This document shows, piece by piece, positions 59,177-64,000 of a stretch of DNA of 64,000 nt. Position 1 is the stretch's first letter; the number at the start of each line of letters is the position of its first letter. Made by a program: the position numbers and the translations under genes. This stretch comes from Paragordius varius (lineage: Eukaryota > Nematomorpha), in NCBI GenBank assembly GCA_964247055.1, contig OZ176055.1, forward strand, positions 2,852,001 to 2,916,000, written 5' to 3'. A model generated the notes under the pieces. That model ran no database searches. It saw only the letters and a program-made list of their open reading frames with translations, and was not told the origin of the DNA.

Positions 59177-59252
59177 TTGTTCTTTGGGCTTCACTCGTCC
59201 ATACTACAATAAGGGCGATGAGGGACAAAAATAAAATCTTCACGCACCACAT
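59177..59252 (-). CDS. Secreted STA-repeat protein 2, exon 1 (signal peptide)
   Basis: 76-nt exon: MWCVKILFLSLIALIVVWTS then EAQRT, ending phase 1 at a GTAACA donor. The intron to exon 2 is 100 bp. Cleavage is probably before QRT. Structure identical to the first paralog. Confidence 0.85.
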
Positions 59253-59394
59253 TAAATTCAAAATAATTTTTATTATTTATTATGTTTAAATACCAAAATA
59301 TTTGGCAACCAACTAATATTATTTTTGGATATTTATATAAATAGACTATTATCACTTAAATTGATATAAAATTTGGTCAAACTGCAAAATATCT

Positions 59395-59645
59395 TCTCGT
59401 GACCTTGAAAGGTAATTAGCAATATTATAAACGATGAATAATTAACTATTTATGATCCAAATATTTGGTTTTTATTCGCATGACAAAATATTTTTGTATT
59501 TTATGTTAATTACGACAGGTCGAACAAATACAGCAATATCCGTTCGACATAATAAAAGTTTAAGACTAATTGTCAAAACATATATGTACTTTTCGCCAAG
59601 GTCATATCAAAGGTATTATAAGCAACATAACCATATTTAATTTTA
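59395..59645 (-). promoter_or_regulatory. Conserved upstream block of secreted gene 2
   Basis: 59551-59640 matches 54265-54355 closely. CCAAGGTCA at 59596-59604 and TGACCTTG at 59400-59407 are conserved in place and orientation. Spacing to the ATG is about 300-390 bp, slightly shorter than in copy 1. Confidence 0.5.
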
Positions 59646-60199
59646 ATGTATAATTGGTCACAGGACTAGTTTGAAAATATTAAGTGGCATAATAACATAT
59701 ACTTGTAACCAACGTATATTAATTAATTCTATATTAATTTTACCCATTCTTTTTTAAAGTATTTAAAGAATGCTTAAAACTCAATATACTTGTATATATG
59801 ACGGTCCTAACGTCGACTAGTATAAAGTTTACTAAATATTTTTTCCATATTATATTTTAAGGCCCTTTTATTTATTTTAGAGGTCAAATTTTTAGAATAT
59901 AAGAAGAAAGAGTCCTAATTATTTAAGTGTAGTTTTTAGTTACGGGTTTAATCAAGAGACGACGTCGACGAAAAGTACGCAGACGATTAATTTAACACAG
60001 TTGCCAAATGACAAACACACAAAGGTTGACTCAGCCAAGATATGTCCTTTTATTTTAATCAATCAGTAATGATCGTGCCTAGAAGGAAACATTTGCCTTT
60101 TCTTTTACCTTAAAAGAAAAAGCTGTTGAAAGTAATGATTAGCTGGTAGAATATATGGCGAAATGCTCTATCGATCCAAACAGATGAAATATGATTTCG

Positions 60200-60870
60200 T
60201 AAATTTAAAAGATGAGTATGAATAGAGTGCACGCTCTGGTAGACCATACAACTGCTCAGAAAATAAGAAGAATTAGCGATGACCCAAAACTCAATGTGGC
60301 AGAAGCATTACATGTGTAATGAACAGAAGACGTCTCTGAGAAATAAGAAAGACCAAAAAACTAGGTAAATGGTCCCCACACAATTTGAATAAACGTCATA
60401 TCAGATGGCAAAGCGACTTGTGCTATCCTCCTTCAACGAGATTGAAGGTAATCATTTTTGTTTCGAATATTGACGGCTTATTAGAATTGACTTTATTTAT
60501 CCAAAGCGGAGATAATCGTGGCTTTCACCTTGCTTAGCCAATCAATCAAGACCACCAAATCGCTTCGGCAAAAAGATCGTGCTCTGTTTCTAGTCCAGAG
60601 CGGTAGTGTGTAATATAAACTTTTGAAGCTTGGCCGTTAATAGTTATCGCCAACAAATCTTTAATATGATTGATGCATTAATCAAAAAACGACCGGACAT
60701 GAAATTGATTTTGCCATCAATACACCGTCGCACAAAGAAAAATCAGCAAAAGACACCTTAAAATCTCTTCGATGAAGATGAATTCTTCCTCTGTAAGACG
60801 TTTAAAAAGCTTACGAATGGTTTGCCACAAAATACAATCGGTATTTCTGAAATCGCCTTTATATCCTGAA
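60200..60870 (+). mobile_element. Mariner-type transposase remnant
   Basis: Frame-broken plus-strand stretches recall mariner transposases. HTTAQKIRRISDDPKLNVAE gives the N-terminal helix-turn-helix. KKLGKWSPHNLNKRHI matches the WVPHEL-type signature (family KLGKWVPHELxxxxxxxR). TPSHKEKSAKDTLKSL matches the segment after the second catalytic Asp. DEFFLCKTFKKLTNG matches the C-terminal EFFxxGIxxLPxRW block. At least several frameshifts separate them. The ends were not located. Confidence 0.78.
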
Positions 60871-61205
60871 AAATGAAAATATTAGCTAACATTTTAGAGA
60901 AAATAAATAATAGATTTTTTAATATTACTTGTTAGTTTTGTAAAAAACTGCGGCCTTTTAATACATATTATAAATTTTATAATATATCACAAAACAATGT
61001 ATTTTATTGATTCTTTATCGTCCCTAATCATGAAAATAACTATAACATTTTTAATTAATGAAATGCCTATGATGCTTTAAAAAAATGTAAAATTGCAAAA
61101 AAATCCACATCTGAATCATTTTCGCCGTCATTTTTTTCTTTAAGTTTTTTGATTCGCTAAAACAATAGGCAAATAAATTTATATTATGGATAGAAAATGT
61201 AAATA
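60871..61205. other. AT-rich spacer
   Basis: Nothing recognised between the mariner remnant and the SINE. Confidence 0.4.
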
Positions 61206-61375
61206 AGGCGTGATGGTATAGTAGGTAGGGCGTAGGACTCCTACACGGCGTGCCAGGGTTCGAAACCCGAAACTACGCAATGTTTCCATCATCACTGTCA
61301 GCCCTGGGCAGGCGAGTGTTAAAGCCTTCACATGTCCGGGTACAATTTAAGTCTTTACCCTTTAATAAAAAAGGA
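61206..61375 (+). mobile_element. tRNA-derived SINE, copy 1
   Basis: A pol III-type promoter is visible: A box TGGTATAGTAG (61214-61224) and B box GGTTCGAAACC (61257-61267). After the tRNA-like head comes a unique body (CACTGTCAGCCCTGGGCAGG ... TTAAAGCCTTCACATGTCCG) and an A-rich tail. The second copy at 63612-63764 defines it as a dispersed family. It is not a functional tRNA: the acceptor and anticodon arms do not close. Confidence 0.8.
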
Positions 61376-61382
61376 AGAAAGA

Positions 61383-62544
61383 GTAAACTGTATATATAAT
61401 GTAAATAATTAACTTTTGTTAGCTTTCAGGTGGCATTTTACCAGGACAGTTGATATTTATCGATTTTGAAATCAGCTGTTTATTTAAAACGTGTTATAAA
61501 GCTTCAGATTTATCCTGTAAAAAATATAAGCTTTTTTATTTAATGCAGGGAACAATGTTTGACAAGTAAATTTTAACAAAAACAATTTTTAAAACAATAG
61601 TTTATTTATAAGATTAAGCTCTGGATTCAACACTACACCAATATGTCGTCGCTGACAAAAAAGTAAAAAGCTGAAGTATTCATAATTACTCCATTTTCCT
61701 ACCGATTGGATTAGCCTGTAAATAAATAATTTTTCATTAATATCACCAATTATTGACATATTATAACTGCAATTAAAAAAATATCCTTCGCAATTATAAA
61801 CCTACTTCTATGTATGTCCTCCCAAATATAAATTATATCAATATTGTTTCCACCCATTTTTATCTAGACAAAACGCTCCAATATTACCAACACCCATCTG
61901 GTCAATTCAATATAAAAATGAAAAGCATGTTAAAAAAGATTGGTTAAAGCAACAATGCATCAAATATGACCTCATAAAATATCCACGGCATCTTAAATAC
62001 TTTTTTAATTATAGGCAAAAATGCAACGCACTTACTTATGTGAGATATATCTGAATCAAATATGGACATTTTCTTGACAATAAATTTTAATTGAGTGTTA
62101 AAATATCAGTGTAGCATAGATTTTTTTCAAAAATGAGAACAAGGATATGCAAATAAGGCAACATTTATAAATGACTTAATTGATAGGTAGTATCATATAT
62201 AATTTTCCAGTATTTGAATACAATGGTTATAACTATATCGCAATTCTTATAAAAAAAGATTTTACTCTGGTTAGAGAAATCAATTTCATCAAAATTTATT
62301 ATCTCGTTTAGTTATATACATGATAATAATGATATAAGAAAATAAAATCAAGTAATCATCAAATGTAAACATTTTATTGAAAATGCATGTTTTTGGTATT
62401 ACAAATTTCACTAGTGCCAAATTTAACATATATTAAATAGTATTAATATCGTCGTGATTCTTGATTTGCTTTTGTGCAGATATATTTTTTTGGTAATATA
62501 TATAAAAATAAGTTGGTAATTTTGAGTGCGACTGTTATTATATC
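61383..62544. other. AT-rich intergenic stretch
   Basis: No gene, RNA or element recognised. It probably contains the 3' UTR of the Gly-rich gene near its right end. Confidence 0.45.
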
Positions 62545-62902
62545 TTATTTCCGGTATCCCAAACTTCCAGCAACATCGGCACTTTTAACGCTATCAAAAG
62601 CTGCGTTTGTTCGAGAATAAATTTTGGGGTCATCTGGGTCAAGTTCTATGACTTTTTGCAATCCCTTTGACATTTGGTCGGAGAGAGCCTTGTTTTGAAG
62701 GTGGGCCACCATTTTAGGTTGAAACTTTTGATCCTTAGATTTTTGCCAATCCAAGCCTCCAATTCCCCCAATACCGCCTAGCCCTCCAAGTCCTCCTATA
62801 GCATTCCCAATCACATTGTCTCGGTTTGAGCAACAATCATCTTTTTTCTTGACAATCTTAATTATGTCTACACGGGCCCGGGTAGAATCTGTGGTGGAAC
62901 TC
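62545..62902 (-). CDS. Gly-rich secreted protein, exon 3
   Basis: Entering in phase 2 after acceptor TTAATTTTAG. It encodes SSTTDSTRARVDIIKIVKKK, a DDCCSNRDN segment with vicinal Cys, a short GGLGGLGGIGGIGG stretch, then a charged C-terminal domain (DWQKSKDQKFQPKMVAHLQN ... VIELDPDDPKIYSRTNAAF ... GSLGYRK). No known family. The C-terminal part looks folded by composition, unlike the Gly-rich centre. Confidence 0.8.
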
Positions 62903-63017
62903 CTAAAATTAAGAAATTTAACATTTAAAATATTTTATGTTATAACGTGCTGGTATAGTAAAATTACGGTTTATTTTAAATGATAATCTATTTTAATGGG
63001 AAATTATTATCACATAT

Positions 63018-63040
63018 TTATATATATATATATATATAAT
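63018..63040. repeat. (TA)n microsatellite
   Basis: TA dinucleotide run in intron 2 of the Gly-rich gene. Confidence 0.8.
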
Positions 63041-63217
63041 TAGTATTTTTTAGTTATATAAGATATAAATAGATAGGATTATACTTCAAACTTAGGAGCT
63101 CACTAAAAAATAGTTAAAAATATAATAGTTTCTAAAAAAAATTTCAATATTTAAAAATATAAGAATTTGTAATAAAAATTCCAATTGCATATAAAAATTA
63201 AGCAACAAGACACTCAC

Positions 63218-63525
63218 GTAGTGGTGGAAGACGTTGTATCCTTAATATATTTTCCAAATTTATAGCTTGGGATGACTTTGAAGGGGTTTTTCTTGCCTCC
63301 ACCGTAGCCTCCTCCACCAAAGCCACCAATTCCCCCGCCAATTCCACCTCCAAAACCGCCTCCATACCCTCCGCCAATCCCACCGCTAGGTTTTTTGGGA
63401 GGAGGGGGTGGCGGTTTCTTTTGTGGTTGTTGTTGATGACCGCCCCAATTTTGTTGTTGCCAATTGTTGGGTATGAGGTAGGGATTGACTGGGGTACAAC
63501 TTATTTCGATCAAAAAATGTGCAAT
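63218..63525 (-). CDS. Gly-rich secreted protein, exon 2
   Basis: 308-nt exon, phase 0 to phase 2, acceptor TATATATTATAG, strong donor GTGAGTG. It begins IAHFLIEISCTPVNPYLIPN, so it finishes the hydrophobic signal peptide started in exon 1. The Pro/Gln block and the main GGX array follow. It ends GKYIKDTTSSTTT. Splicing to exon 3 gives a continuous Ser/Thr stretch, which supports the junction. Confidence 0.8.
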
Positions 63526-63534
63526 CTATAATAT

Positions 63535-63560
63535 ATAATATATATATATATATATATACA
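63535..63560. repeat. (TA)n microsatellite
   Basis: TA dinucleotide run just upstream of the exon 2 acceptor of the Gly-rich gene. Confidence 0.8.
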
Positions 63561-63611
63561 AATGAATAATATGTATTGTATCGATAAATAGACAGTTTAG
63601 AGTCACTTTTA

Positions 63612-63764
63612 TCCTTTTTCTATAAAGGGTTAGTACTTAAGTGGCACTAGGACTTGTAAAAGCTTTAACAATCGTCTGCCCAGGACTGACAGTTATAATG
63701 GAAAATTGCGTTAAACTCTGGTACACCGCACAGTGTAAGAGTTCGGCGCACTACCTACTCACCA
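63612..63764 (-). mobile_element. tRNA-derived SINE, copy 2
   Basis: On the minus strand it matches copy 1 from the A-box region (GGTGAGTAGGTAGTGCG) through CTGTCAGTCCTGGGCAGACG to TTAAAGCTTTTACAAGTCC. The B box is decayed (AGTTTAACGC). It lies in intron 1 of the Gly-rich gene, in the same orientation as the gene. Confidence 0.78.
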
Positions 63765-63912
63765 TTCATTAAATGAATTATGTAATATTTTTTGTTTATG
63801 ATACCACTAAAGGTATTTAGGATAAAAAATAAAGAATTTAAACAAATTAACCCCTAAAAATAAGAGATAAGCGGTTAATAAAAAAATCAAATTTTTGATA
63901 TTATTTTATTAC

Positions 63913-63954
63913 CACGCATATAGAAGCGAATAGGATAAATCTTAATCGATCCAT
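63913..63954 (-). CDS. Gly-rich secreted protein, exon 1 (start of signal peptide)
   Basis: 42-nt exon: ATG at 63954 opens MDRLRFILFASICV, followed by donor GTAATA in phase 0. Joined to IAHFLIEISC of exon 2 it makes a normal signal peptide with a basic start and a hydrophobic core. It was chosen because no in-frame ATG exists in exon 2 before the Gly-rich part. Confidence 0.7.
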
Positions 63955-64000
63955 TGTTGATTTAATGTATTTGTTGGTGGATAAAACAAAATTAAATGGA

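Larger units (their letters stand above)
62545..63954 (-). other. Gly-rich secreted protein gene (three exons, 235 residues)
   Basis: Exons 63954-63913, 63525-63218 and 62902-62545 sum to 708 nt in one frame. Layout: signal peptide (residues 1 to about 23), a Pro/Gln-rich block (QQQPQKKPPPPPPKKP), a GGX array (GGIGGGYGGGFGGG...), a Ser/Thr-rich junction (DTTSSTTTSSTTDS), a CC-containing segment, a second short GGX array, and a charged C-terminal domain. Such composition occurs in cuticle, silk, glue and salivary proteins; the function is not determined. A SINE lies in intron 1. Confidence 0.78.

Noticed and set aside
61206-61290. Possible tRNA gene, because of A and B boxes
   Set aside because: The arms do not fold to a full cloverleaf, and a second copy with the same non-tRNA body shows it is a SINE.

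Overview
The window is very AT-rich, intron-rich eukaryotic DNA. Split genes with GT-AG introns, an invertebrate tau-type gene and the transposon families present (Helitron, hAT, Tc1/mariner, LINE, tRNA-derived SINE) suggest an insect. I cannot name the order with confidence. All recognisable host genes lie on the minus strand. No rRNA genes, functional tRNA genes, CRISPR arrays or bacterial-style operons were seen.

Layout. (1) 993-29162: a tau/MAP-type microtubule-binding gene of ten proposed coding exons, all joining in frame (969 codons plus stop). It has a very large acidic, Asn-rich N-terminal exon and a C-terminal region with degenerate tau repeats. Its introns hold Helitron array A (4828-8331), a head-to-head pair of decayed IS630/Tc1-type transposases (11480-13395), a LINE fragment, a nested hAT complex (19164-21732) and several MITEs. 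Two orphan exon-like segments (22053-22280 and 34856-35110) are not placed in the model. (2) 37303-41936: Helitron array B, with three almost identical 1.06-kb head-to-tail units sharing one 3' end, flanked by inverted pieces. (3) 42472-44794: a two-exon leucine-rich-repeat single-pass membrane protein. (4) 45365-52152: hAT elements and an old Helitron with a diverged ~310-bp tandem array. (5) 53305-53922 and 58607-59252: two tandemly duplicated secreted proteins with a 4-Cys head, an Arg/Thr-rich middle and a long Ser-Thr-Ala repeat tail. Their upstream DNA is also conserved and carries nuclear-receptor half-sites. A Helitron sits between them. (6) 60200-62544: mariner remnant and SINE. (7) 62545-63954: a three-exon Gly-rich secreted protein with a second SINE copy in intron 1.

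The exon models come from reading splice sites and phases by eye. The strongest support is that phases agree across every proposed junction. Gene functions are inferred from motifs only, with no database search. The mobile elements make up much of the window; the Helitrons are the most distinctive, because 5' ends are reiterated in tandem while only the last unit carries the hairpin plus CTAG 3' end.
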